Below are positions 11,246-21,475 of a stretch of 64,000 nucleotides of DNA, piece by piece (position 1 is the stretch's first letter; every line of letters begins with the position of its first letter). The stretch is taken from NCBI GenBank assembly GCA_002150815.3, contig NDFF03000184.1, positions 1 through 64,000 on the forward strand. Direction: 5' to 3'. The notes beneath the pieces were generated by a model, which saw only the letters and a program-made list of their open reading frames with translations, made no database searches and was not told the origin of the DNA. Made by a program: the position numbers and the translations under genes. The stretch is from Grammothele lineata (taxonomy: Eukaryota > Basidiomycota > Agaricomycetes > Polyporales > Polyporaceae).

Positions 11246-12145
11246 CGGTCACGTTTACTCCGGCATGCCTGTGCGGCCGCGCCGGCGGCTGTTTGGGTGG
11301 CGGCCTGTCGGACGCCTCCCTAGTATTGAGTCCTCCCTGACTATCACCTCCACCCCTCCTCTGCTTTTTCTGGCTTCATCGAGCTCCTGCAGCCATCGCC
11401 TCTCCGTATGTGAGGAAGCTTATGTAACCTTTTGAAGCACTGAGACATCGAGGAGTTTGTCGCGGCGAATGGATTCGATAACGACGCTCGATCGCGCCAA
11501 AATGCTGCCAGGTCGCGCGCCTCACGGAGTCCCTGGACTGGGTTTTTGACATCGCGCTGTCCACCTCTGCCTGTGTTTTACTGCGCAAGGCAGCTGCTGT
11601 ACTTATTCGCGGCTTCAAGCATACGTAAGACCCGCTATTTACAGATTCAATACGTCCACTCATTCGCATGGTCTTTGACAGTATGGTTCTTGATCGTCTG
11701 ACCTTCTTCCGAGCAGCACGTAGTTCGTGGGTATCTGTCCGTGTACGTCGGCCTCGGACTGCTCCATTGTACATGACTGATCATTCGGATAGGCAGAAAC
11801 CCCGAACCAATGAACTTAAAAAAATGTCGAGTCGACAGCGTAGCTCCCTCGCTCCGGCGAGGCTGATATTCTTTGAGTATTGCGATCTCTCCAAGCGTCT
11901 GAGGTGAATGCTGGTGGCCACGCTTTCGTTGGAGCGCTTTCAACTTTCCTCATGTGATCCGGGAATGTCTCTATACGGCTTCCATCCTGCCGCACTTCTC
12001 GCGCAGCTATCGGGCAGCTACTTCCTTGAAGGAAGCTGCGGCATCACAAGACCACGAATCCATGATTACCGCTAAAGCTTGACGTCTCACGCCGCCGTGA
12101 GACCGCCGAGAGGGTAGAGAGGTCATGAGTCGGCCCGGAGGCGGA

Positions 12146-12151
12146 TATATA
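12146..12151 (+). promoter_or_regulatory. TATA box of the P450 gene
   Basis: TATATA lies about 40 nt upstream of the ATG at 12187 in the context GCGGATATATAGACC. The spacing implies a very short 5' leader. Confidence 0.5.
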
Positions 12152-12186
12152 GACCGAGAGATCTCACCTTACAGCCCAGACACGAT

Positions 12187-14524
12187 ATGCTCGAGTGCGC
12201 CAGCTTTCTAGTATACGTCACTATTGCAGTGCTCGTCCACTTTGCCTGGCGAGTTCTACGCAACTATGTACTCCCTTCTCCCTTTCCCTATCTCTCTGGA
12301 CCCTCATCGGGCTCGATTTGGGCAGGTATGCTCCCGTCCATTCCCCACCTTCAACGCTTTAACAGATTCGTCTTAGGCAACATGAAGCAGCTTACTCAGC
12401 GTAACGCATGGGTATTCATCAAGGACCTCGTCGAAACCTATGGCCCTGTGGCAAAGATCCATGGCTTCTTCGGGGTACGTCATCGTCGATCTGCTACTGG
12501 AGATACCTCCGTATATTGTTCTATCTTTAGACGACTTGGCTTCACGTCTACGATCCCAAAGCACTCCATTACATCTTCGTTAAGGACCAAGACAGATACT
12601 ACAAGGGGCAACTCACGCACACGTACGCCCTCTTCGCCATTTGTCTATTTCCCTTCAATCAGTAGACTCTCACGCGGCTGCAGAGCCGGCCGCTTGATTA
12701 TTGGGCCAGGGCTGCTCTTCACCGAAGGCGCACGGCACAAGAAACAACGCAAGATGCTCAGTCCCGTTTTCTCTGGCGCCCATATGCGCAACCTCGCCCC
12801 AGTTTTCTGGGGCATTGCTCAGAATGTAGGTCCACACGCACGTTGACGTTTTGCGAGATAAATAGAAGTCTCATTACTCGAATCGCGGCATTTCAGCTCA
12901 AGGCTGCACTTGCCTCGCGTGTGGCGGAGGGCCAAAAGGAGATCGACATGGCCGAGTGGATGGGCCGCACTGCGCTTGAACTTGTCGGTCAAGGCGGGAT
13001 GGGGCATTCCTTCGATCCCTTAACCTCTGACTCGTCGGATGAGTTTACCCGAGCCGTCAAGGCATTCTCGTTTGTTTTTTCAGCGTCACCACGGTCACAG
13101 TCGTTGCTAACACGCAGATCGTGTCCACTCCTAGGGCCAGTCTCTCCGACGTGACCTACTACCGCGTCTTCCTCCCCTACCTCGTCCGCCTTGGCCCACC
13201 TTGGTTCCGCCGTAAACTGCTCGATCTCATTCCTAGCGCCCGAATCCAACGCTTCAAGCTGCTCATAGACGTTGCTCACGCCGGATGCCGACGGGTCTTC
13301 GAAGAGAAGAAGGCTGCGCTAGCTCGCGGGGACCAGGAGCTACTTCACACTGTTGGCGAAGGAAAGGACATTATGAGCGTTTTGCGTAAGTTCCGTTCAG
13401 GATTTGACGTTCTAGAGCTTTTGTTGAGTTGGCGATCTCAGTGAAAGCAAACATGATGGCGTCAGAAGAGGACAGGATCCCCGAAGATGAGCTCATGGCG
13501 CAGATGACGTGAGTGGCAGCATTTGTCTTCCTATCATACCTACTGACGATCATCGAGCTCAGCACTTTTATTATCGCGGGCGTGGACACTACGTCGAATG
13601 CAATCTCTCGTGTCTTGTGTCTATTGTGTGACTCCCCAGAGGTTCAGCGCAAACTCCGTGCCGAGGTCCGTCAGGTTCAGGAGGAGCACGGCGTGGACAT
13701 CCCATACGACGAGATCATGACGCTCCCATTCTTGGATGCTGTATGCAGGGAGACATTGCGTCTGTACGTGAAGTCTGGGGTCGGAGTACTGGTGCTATCT
13801 CTGATTGCGTCCTCCAGCTACACGCCGTTCAATGTTAGTATAAGAGAGTACGTCTGTCCTAACGGCATGATCCACTCCTACCTCGCGCTAACACAATCGC
13901 GTTCTCAGGGCTTTGGAGGATACTATTTTGCCCCTACATGAGCCAATCCAGGGCAAGGATGGAAACCCAATCCACGAGCTCGTAATTCCAAAAGGAACCC
14001 AATTCGCTTGCAACCTGGGCGCGTGCAACACTAATAAGGCAATCTGGGGCGAGGACGCCCTGGAGTGGAAGCCAGAGCGCTGGTTGCAACCGCTTCCGCG
14101 CACCGTTGACGAGGCACGCGTCCCAGGCATATATTCGAACTTGTGAGTTATGCCATTTATTGAACACTAGCTGGTGTTACCAACGTGCTCTCGGTTTCTC
14201 AGGATGACGTTCCTCGGCGGCGGGCATGCATGCATGTGGGTCTTCCGCTCTCATACTCTCGATTTATGCACTGACTATCCATGTAGTGGCTTCAAGTTCT
14301 CTCAGCTGGAAATGAGTGAGTCAACAAAGTTCTACGCTTATGAAAATTTGCTTTGGGTAACATTGTGCTACACAGAGGTCGTCCTGGCCACCCTTCTGGC
14401 CACCTTCAAGTTCGAGCGATCGAACGTACCCGTCGTCTGGAACTTTGCCGGGATCCCGTTCCCAGCCAAGAGCCGAGAGAGCACTATTCCTGAGATGTAC
14501 ATGAAAGTCTCACTTGCAGAATAG
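12187..14524 (+). CDS. cytochrome P450 monooxygenase
   Basis: Microsomal class II P450 (heme-thiolate monooxygenase needing NADPH-P450 reductase). Thirteen exons join in frame to 552 residues. An N-terminal membrane anchor (FLVYVTIAVLVHFAWRVL) is followed by a proline/glycine hinge (PSPFPYLSGPSSGSIW). Other landmarks are KDLVETYGPVAKIHGFFG, HKKQRKMLSPVFSGAHMRN, the I-helix AGVDTTSNAISR, the K-helix ETLR and the heme loop FLGGGHACIGFKF, which is assembled from exons at 14203-14235 and 14287-14315. Micro-exons of 30, 33 and 29 nt occur at 13818-13847, 14203-14235 and 14287-14315. The normally conserved Arg two residues before the heme Cys is His here. The donor after 13073 (GTTTTT) is unusual; the other introns are ordinary GT-AG. 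The CYP family and substrate cannot be assigned from the sequence. A nearby reductase or dioxygenase partner is conceivable but unproven. Confidence 0.88.
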
Positions 14525-14687
14525 TTGCTCGGGCTTACGTCACCGCCCAACGACGCAGAAGGCTATCAACGCGTGTACTGTGCCATGTATTTCTTACGAG
14601 AAGGAACAAATCGATACAACTGTAGGCTCGCGTATCATATTTTGAGGTCCAGAGTCAATCGTCCACCATACTCAGCTAGCTTTACCA

Positions 14688-17378
14688 TCATGAGACAACC
14701 GGCACGGTCACAATAGAACGAATATGGACTCCGCCATCCAGAGAACCCGACGCGAGGGTCGATCCATTCGGAGAGAAGAGCATCTGCGTCACGTCGTCAT
14801 CATGCTCGTTGAACGTCACCTCCTTGACCCCGCTCTGCGCGTTCCACAACAGCACCAACTTATCCGTCGCTCCTGACGCAAGGTACCGTCCGTCGGGCGA
14901 GAAAGCAACGACATTCACCGTCCCGCTGTGGTCCGTCAGGTCCAGTAGCCGCTCTCCCAGGTACGAGTCCACGACTTTGACTGTACCATCCTCGGACCCG
15001 GACGCCAGCCGCCCTCCGTCGGGCGAGAACGCGATGGTCCATACCGGCCCTGTGTGCTCTTGTAGATGGAGAAGCGCATCGCCCGTGCTCGCGTCCCAGA
15101 CCGTGCACATCCCATCGTCGAAGCTGGTCGCAGCCCGCTGCCCGTCAGGCGAGAACGCGGCCGCGTACACGACGCGCCCGTCGCCGATCGTGCGCACCGC
15201 GGGGGCGGGGTCGCGGAGCGTCTCGAGCTCCCAGATCGCGCAGTCGCGTTCGATTCCGCCCGTCACCATGCGGCGCCCGTCGGGGGAGAAGACGATGAAC
15301 GTCACTGCTGCCGCGTTGTGCTTGGCCACAGGGTGGGGGGCGAAGGTATGCGTGTCCCACACCTCTAGATGGCCGTCGTTTGTGCCGGCTAGGAGGTTTG
15401 CACCATCGGGGGTGAAGGCGAGCGATTGCGCAGGTGAAGAGGGCGTCAGGATCCGGGTTTGGCCCCAGGTCCCTACGCTGTAGAGGATGATATCGGAGCT
15501 TTGAGACGCCGACGCGAGCAAGTCGTTATTACGGGAGAAAGCGAGCGCGGAGATAGGCTCGGTGTGATCACTCAGGAGAGCGATCGAAGTCTTCTCCTGC
15601 GAGCTCCAGACGATGATTGTGGAATCGTCTGAGCCTGTTGCGACGAGCTCGCCGTTGGGCGAGTAGACTAGCGTGGTGACCGAGCCCTCATGTGAGACAA
15701 CTAGGCCTCGGCCGTGGTCATAATGCATGCGCCCCTTCATTTCGTCTTTTTGGGGAGGGTTCAGCGAGTCATCCATGATATCGTCGTTGTCGTTGTCGTT
15801 GTCGTCATCGTCGTCGTCGTCGTCGTCGTCGCTGTCATCTTCTAGTCTGGGCTGTTTGTGGGCTGGTTCCATGTCTGGGTCCTCCCAGTCCGACGCCTTA
15901 CGTTTTCCTTCCCGCACGGACTCGGTGTGTATCATACCAACTACAACAGCAGATGAGGTCAGGAACCGGCGTTGGCTCGCAAACCGTACAAAGAACGTAC
16001 CGCCACCTTCAACGACGATGCGTGGCCTCAGCTCCGAAAGGGCGGCAAGGATATCATCGGGGAGCTCCCCTTCCTGAACGGGTGGGCGTTCAGGTGAGCC
16101 GAGTTATCTACTTAACGCATATCTGTACTAACCGGAAAACACGACAGCAGATCAATGTCTGAAGCGATAGCGACGTTGACATCGGTGTACTGGATTTAGA
16201 ATGAGTCAGTGTGCCCTCTACGTTGCGACGACCTACTCACGTTCAAGATATAGTCTAGGAGATCGTTGACGGGATCATATGACTGCAATATCGGTGAACA
16301 ACCCATATAGCGCTATTTGAGCATCGTCACTCACCCCGCTCCCCGGAGGGATGGTGGCTTCTTCGAAGTCGCGTGATCCGCTGCCGTCCGACGACAAGGC
16401 TCCTTGCATGTCGCCATCGTCGTCCGGACCGGGAGGGAGCTCGTGGGGTCCCGCCGCAGCCTCCATGGGAGCTTGGAAGAGCCACAGCCGCCGCTTCATC
16501 TTGTAGTAGTGGATGAATATGCACTGATCCGGCTCTGCATGAGCGACTGCGGCTGGGTGATGCGTCGTTCCTGAGATCCTCAAAGGCTGTCTCGTATCCG
16601 GCCCGAAACGATGATGCGTGCTGGGAAGGACCTGCTCGCAGAGACGGACGGTGAACCCACCCCGTCCGAGCATGCCGACGTCACCTGAGAGAGAGACTTG
16701 CTTCGTGCTGTGGGCCTGCCCCTGGAAGGCGACGACCATCCATTCCGTCGTTCGAACCACTCCAGAGACGAACACTAGTTCGTGCTCCTTGAGACCGATT
16801 CCCCGGGTCCCGTTGGCGAAGTCGAGCCAGCTCTGGAAGTGAGTCTTCATGTAGTTGACAATGTGTAACTTCGAATCGATGGACTTCAATGTCCCGGGAG
16901 GTTCGAGCACGACAAGAGCGCCTGTGTCGCTGCTGAACTCGTATGTGAAGCCCGCACCTAGGCCAACTGGCGCAATCGTGCTGTTATGCGCCATGTGCGT
17001 TGTATAAGTTTGCTGAGCTGGTAGCGTTACATAGCGCACGCACCTGGCTACTTCCGCCTCTACCTCTACTTTTACTTCCTTCATATTCCTACTCGGAACG
17101 ATCCGCTGCTGGATTTTGTGACATCGGTTTATCGCCAAATCGTTTTCAGGAAGAACCTCGAAGTCGTCGGGAATACCGCCTGCATTTGCGGGATGCTCTT
17201 CCGGCTTCATCACGTTGTAGAGCATCCTAAACTGACCGCCCTTCAGCCACCCTACCGCGCCCAGCTCTACGGCGACATGTCCAGAACTGGTCTCGTTCGG
17301 TTCAGGATGCCAGAGCGGCCATCCAAACCCGAGACCGAAGAGCTGCTTTTGATAGATGTCCCAAGGAGGAGAGGCCAT
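14688..17378 (-). CDS. uncharacterised basidiomycete domain fused to WD40 propeller
   Basis: Five exons (16335-17378, 16241-16282, 16133-16189, 16001-16073, 14688-15940) join in frame to about 822 residues; starting at the upstream ATG (17414) would add 12. The N-terminal part begins MASPPWDIYQKQLFGLGFGW and has the pattern of a large uncharacterised Agaricomycete family (SKLHIVNYMKTHFQSWLDFA, then IFIHYYKMKRRLW, then DYILN|YTDVNVAIASDIDLL). A charged linker with a nuclear-signal-like KRKASDWEDP and a poly-Asp run leads into at least seven WD repeats, with motifs such as FSPDGGRLASGSEDGTVKV and FSPDGRYLASGATDKLVLLW. The WD40 part could be a separate gene starting at MIHTESV (15935). The unbroken frame and clean phase-compatible introns favour one fusion gene. 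It is probably a scaffold protein; its function is unknown. Confidence 0.68.
15784..15835 (-). repeat. Asp-encoding trinucleotide microsatellite
   Basis: A near-perfect GTC/ATC repeat on the plus strand encodes the Asp/Asn run in the linker of the WD40 fusion gene. It is likely to vary in length between strains. Confidence 0.7.
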
Positions 17379-18678
17379 GAGCGGGTTGTAGAGGGCAAAG
17401 GGAAACGGACGCACCCTAGCGCTTTCAACGGCCTATAGGCTGTGCCCGAATACGAGTACAGGTGAGCTTCTGAACCTCATGGGGCACAGCCCACGCGCGG
17501 CCACGACATGTGTGGGATATACGGCTTGGGGTAGAAAAGACGTGCTCGGACGAGAGTCGTATAGCCATTCCCTCATACACTCGTTGACGAAGGCATCATT
17601 GCAACGCGGACAGTATTTGCATGGAGTTGTGATAGAATGGTATTGAACGAACTGATATCCGGACAAACACATGTATACCACACTGTGTCATATATGGGGT
17701 TCAACACAGGCCGAACGAACACCCTCGCCGTACGCTCCAGCTTCCCGACAACGGAAAGATCACGAACCGAGAGGACAGCTTCAAGTTTTCTTGAGCTCTT
17801 CGCCGTAAACTACGCTGGCATGAGAGGGGCGACAAGGCTTGCGTAGATTTTTGTCGGTGAGCAAATGTTCATGATGCGCGTAGGACAAACCCAGACGGCA
17901 TAAGGGAGTAGGGCAGAAAGAGCGAGGCAAAGACAAAAAACATACCGTGGCCGGCTGCCGTCCCTGCGTGGTGGCTGGCGCCTTGCATCAGGCTTACATA
18001 ATTTCTACAATATAGACTCACGTGCTTTCAGCTGGCGCCCATCTTTGAGTGGACGCTCGGCCCCGGACTCAAATCCTCCGACCCCTCTTCACCTCAACCC
18101 GTTGCTGTCTCAGCCATATAGCGCTGCTACTTCGTTAGTCCATCTAGTATTTTGCCCAATGACAAGAATACTTATCACATTGGCAATTATGGCTGGGCTA
18201 CGTCTTCCAGTTGCTCAACTTGAAGCTTGAGCCGCACCTGCCAGCGGCGTCGGTTGCGTGTACGAACTTAGAACTTCGTTCTCGCCGGAAACCATTGGCT
18301 CCCGAATGTGTCCATTAAAGAACGAAGGGTGGCCCACGAGACCCTTCTCCCAATCCATGTCCATTCTCGTCCTAAGGGTGAGCCATCATAGACATAATAG
18401 CCGTCTCGCTGAGCGTGCATTGATATGATAGCATTTGTCTAGCGGCCTTGCGCTAGCCACGCAAGTACCTTCCGTCGATTTGTGGGTCCACCCGAAAGCC
18501 TCGTGTTGGACCTGACTCTCACTGCGAATCACTCTTCCCCATTTTAGATATAGATGTTCGTAGGCGGCGACACTCGCAGCATTCTCATCCCAGCTGATGT
18601 AGTCGATAAAAGGATGTCCCGCGCAGCCTCCCACCACCCCTCTCGACCCGCGCAATAGACCTAAACGTCCCACCGCCT
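17379..18678. other. intergenic region
   Basis: Shared promoter space of the minus-strand WD40 fusion gene and the plus-strand dioxygenase copy A. A block near 18478-18535 (GATTTGTGGGTCCAC, then GACTCTCACTGCGA) recurs upstream of dioxygenase copy B at about 24245-24298. The promoter was therefore duplicated with the gene. No gene was seen. Confidence 0.5.
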
Positions 18679-20176
18679 ATGTCTTTCGCTCATCTTCGCT
18701 CCATCCTCTCCGAAACTTCGCCGTTCTGTAGCGGTACCCTTGCCCTTCCGCCGGACCAGCTGGAGATGTTCTACGGGAAAGCGAACCCCCGGTATGTTCG
18801 ATGTATCTCAATACTGGTCATCATCTCTAGCTCATCTTTCCACCAGCTTTGTCGACTTCGGTCATTCTGCCGAGAACCCTGAGGCTCTGTTCGCCCTCGC
18901 CGACGCGTGCCAGCCTGCGAAGTTCGGGAAGGGAGAAGAGACAGTACTCGACGAGACGTACCGGAAAGCGAGAAAGATGGACGCCAGCGAGTTCGTGACC
19001 CGCTTCAACGTCGCGGGCTTGGAACCTGTCCTTCATACTTACGAGCCTTCTTGCGGGAGCACAGGAGGAGCGCACCATTCGCACGGAATTCTACAAGCTG
19101 AACGTGTACGGTAAGCCTGCGCACGTCTCTGCATCATGATCTCAGGCCAATCGTCTTACACCGTAGATGAGGGCGCATTCTTCGAGCCTCATCTGGACAC
19201 CCCTCACGCCACCAACATGTTCGGATCCCTCGTGATCGTCTTCCCCACCCCGCACGAGGGCGGCGAGCTCGCCCTTCGCCACGACGGCCGGGAGTGGACG
19301 TTCGATGCGGCAGCGCTCCTCTCCGGGCGTACTGATGCGATCGCGTACGCCGCGTTCTTCAGCGACGTCGAGCACGAAGTCCTTCCCGTCCGCGCTGGTC
19401 ACCGTGTCACGCTTACCTACAACCTCTACTACGGTCCCGACGTCAACGCACCGGGGTCCTCCCTCCTTCCCTCACAGGCGCTCGACATCCGTTCTCCTCC
19501 ACACGCGAGCACGTCCGCGGTGCGCGAGGCCCTCGAAGCGCTCCTCCTCGACCCCTCGGTTCTCCCTAAGGGCGGCGTGCTCGGTTTCGGCCTGCGGCAC
19601 AAGTACCCGTTCCAGCGAGACGACGGCGCAGACGCGCTCAAACTCATCAAGCGCTGCCTCAAAAGCGGGGACGCCGCGCTCTTCGGCGCGTGCGCTGCGC
19701 TGAAGCTCAGGCCGCGGCTCGGGCTCGTGTACGAGGACGACGACGGCAAGGAGGTGGCCGTTCGTAGTGTCTGGGAGGTGGACTCGCTTTACGAAGAATC
19801 TCCGTACTACGCGCTGCTCAACCGGTGTAGCGGTGCGATCCGCCTGGAGAGCAAGTGCTTTGACAGTCGACCTGAGGAGCGGAAGGAAGATGAAGATGAT
19901 GACGACTGAGGTGCATTGGGACATAAGGACGACGGAGAGGATGGCGACAGCGAAGGCGGGTGGCCGTGCGTGGTCGTGCACTGGGTCACGGGGACCGAAG
20001 CGTGGCACTTCAACGGGCTCAGCTCGCCCGTCGTGTCGTACGGAAACGAGGCGTCGCTCCGGTACTTGTACCTCTCCGTGTGCGTGCTTGTCGAGGTCGG
20101 GCCCGTTGGGGAGAGAAGCTTGGTGGCACGGGCGCCCTGGAGGTGGATTGAGACTGAGAAGACTCGGAGTAGGTAG
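18679..20176 (+). pseudogene. 2OG-Fe(II) dioxygenase copy A, broken
   Basis: Prolyl-4-hydroxylase-like 2-oxoglutarate/Fe(II) dioxygenase. Exons are 18679-18791, 18847-19110 and 19167-20176. The start MSFAHLRSILSETSPFCSG and the splice sites match copy B. Exon 2 is 264 nt against 260 nt in both copies B and C; a 4-nt excess near 19045 throws the end of the exon (LLAGAQEERTIRTEFYKLN) out of frame. In exon 3 the iron ligands are still present (PHLDTP for HxD, VEHEV for the distal His, GHRVTLTYNL for the 2OG Arg). A TGA at 19907-19909 then interrupts the frame, although the homologous VVVHWVTGTEAWHFNG, then YGNEASLRYLYLSVCV, continues in the same frame after it. Two independent lesions make it a young pseudogene unless they are sequence errors. 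Confidence 0.75.
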
Positions 20177-20499
20177 AACCCGGTGGAGAATGTAGTACAG
20201 GATCATACCCAACGTCAAGGATCCATGTGAGATGTGCGCCGTTTGTTGACGAGAGAGACAGAAGACATCTCGTCGTGCGGAGATCTAGTGTTTCCGAGAA
20301 AGTCGGAACTAGGCACATCGGGCGCTAGACAGTGTGCGCCACGCACCCGCGACTCTCAGCTCCTTCAAGCTTCTTGTGAACCTCGTTCACATCTCGCTCG
20401 CGTCCCATTCTCATCAGCGCTCCTCCGCGCGGCCTGCGACCGACCCCCCGCATGCTGCATCAGACTCTCAAGCAACGGTACAAGCCCCGGGCCTGTTGC

Positions 20500-21475
20500 A
20501 TGCTCTGCCATGTTCCGCCAAGTACGCCGGGCTTACCGACGGGCAAGTCCTCATCGTCCGGCTCTGGAATCCCAACCTGAGCAAGGAGATAAAGCCATAT
20601 GATGTTCTCGGACATGAGATACTTGCATGGATAGTGTATGTATACCCTCGTTGTCCACACTTTTCCTTTGACCGGAGAATATGACAGCGAACAGCACGCA
20701 CGACTCCAACAGTCCGCTCGCGTCGTCGGACGGAACAAGCCGATCTTTTTGTGAGAGTTGAGACGGGGCATACCATTGGGACAGTAGCGGGTCATATGGA
20801 CGAGATCTTCGCGGTCTACACGCAGTAGGGTTCAACGAGGACGTGTACGTACTCATCGGTGGTGAGTCCCCTTCTTTGCTGCGGTGCGGAAGGAGGTCCT
20901 GCGTTACTCAAGGTACCCCCGAAGGCTCGTACAACTCGGGTCAGTTTATGGGATCTTGAGTACGCGCATACATTCCGTACACACTGGTTCGTACAGTGAC
21001 TTTTCATCCCTTCCCCCCGCACGTAGGTTGCAAACCGTCAATCCACTCGAAGAAGCGCGAGACGTGTTGCAGACCCTGCATATTGGCCGCGTGTACATCT
21101 GCACGAGCTCCCTTGATAGGCCTGCACAGACATACGACCCATGAATGAGCGAGCTTCAGACTGCTTTCATTGGTAGTGCTTCTTCCCTTCTCTCCCCTCC
21201 TCGCCAGTCTCGCTGATAATCACATCTCCTGGACCCAATATCCGTCTTAGGTCCCTTCCAAGATAACCAGACATACCTCATCGCGACGATCGATCAACGC
21301 GTTCGACTCAGACATGTCTACGGGCAAGATAGTCAGCATCTTCCAGGGCCACGTAGGCGCGTCGTACTGTATCGCGCGCATGCTTTGGGCGTCACGAGGA
21401 AAACGTCATCAGCGGAGACGAGGATGGTGTGGTGAGGGCGAGGGACTCGGTCGAGTGCACAGGCGAAAGTAACGT
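20500..21475 (+). pseudogene. WDR83: decayed WDR83/MORG1-like WD40 gene
   Basis: Collinear remains of the conserved MAPK-organiser/spliceosomal WD40 protein. Pieces in order: IVRLWNPNLSKEIKPYD (about 20556-20606) with a following donor; VETGHTIGTVAGHMDEIFAV (about 20756-20815); FNEDVYVLIGG (20831 onward); SLWDLEYAH (20943 onward); LEEARDVLQTLHIGRVYI (about 21047-21102) with SSLDRPAQTYD; DNQTYLIATIDQRVRL (about 21256-21303); DMSTGKIVSIFQGH (21309 onward); and GHEENVISGDEDGVV (about 21390-21436). Neighbouring pieces lie in different frames without usable splice sites. An example is the extra TA near 20812-20813, which destroys VHAVEF. It is a pseudogene of a normally single-copy core gene, so an intact copy probably exists elsewhere. 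It lies directly downstream of broken dioxygenase A. Confidence 0.7.

Larger units (their letters stand above)
10870..12186. other. intergenic region before the P450
   Basis: 3' flank of the F-box gene and promoter of the P450. It contains the third copy of the 30-bp palindrome (11216-11245). No gene was seen. The frames at 11376-11943 lack codon character and family resemblance. Confidence 0.5.

Noticed and set aside
15935..15943. Separate WD40 gene starting at MIHTESV
   Set aside because: Possible, but the upstream exons join to it in phase and the splice pair at 16000/15941 is good, so a fusion gene is preferred; kept as the alternative in that entry.
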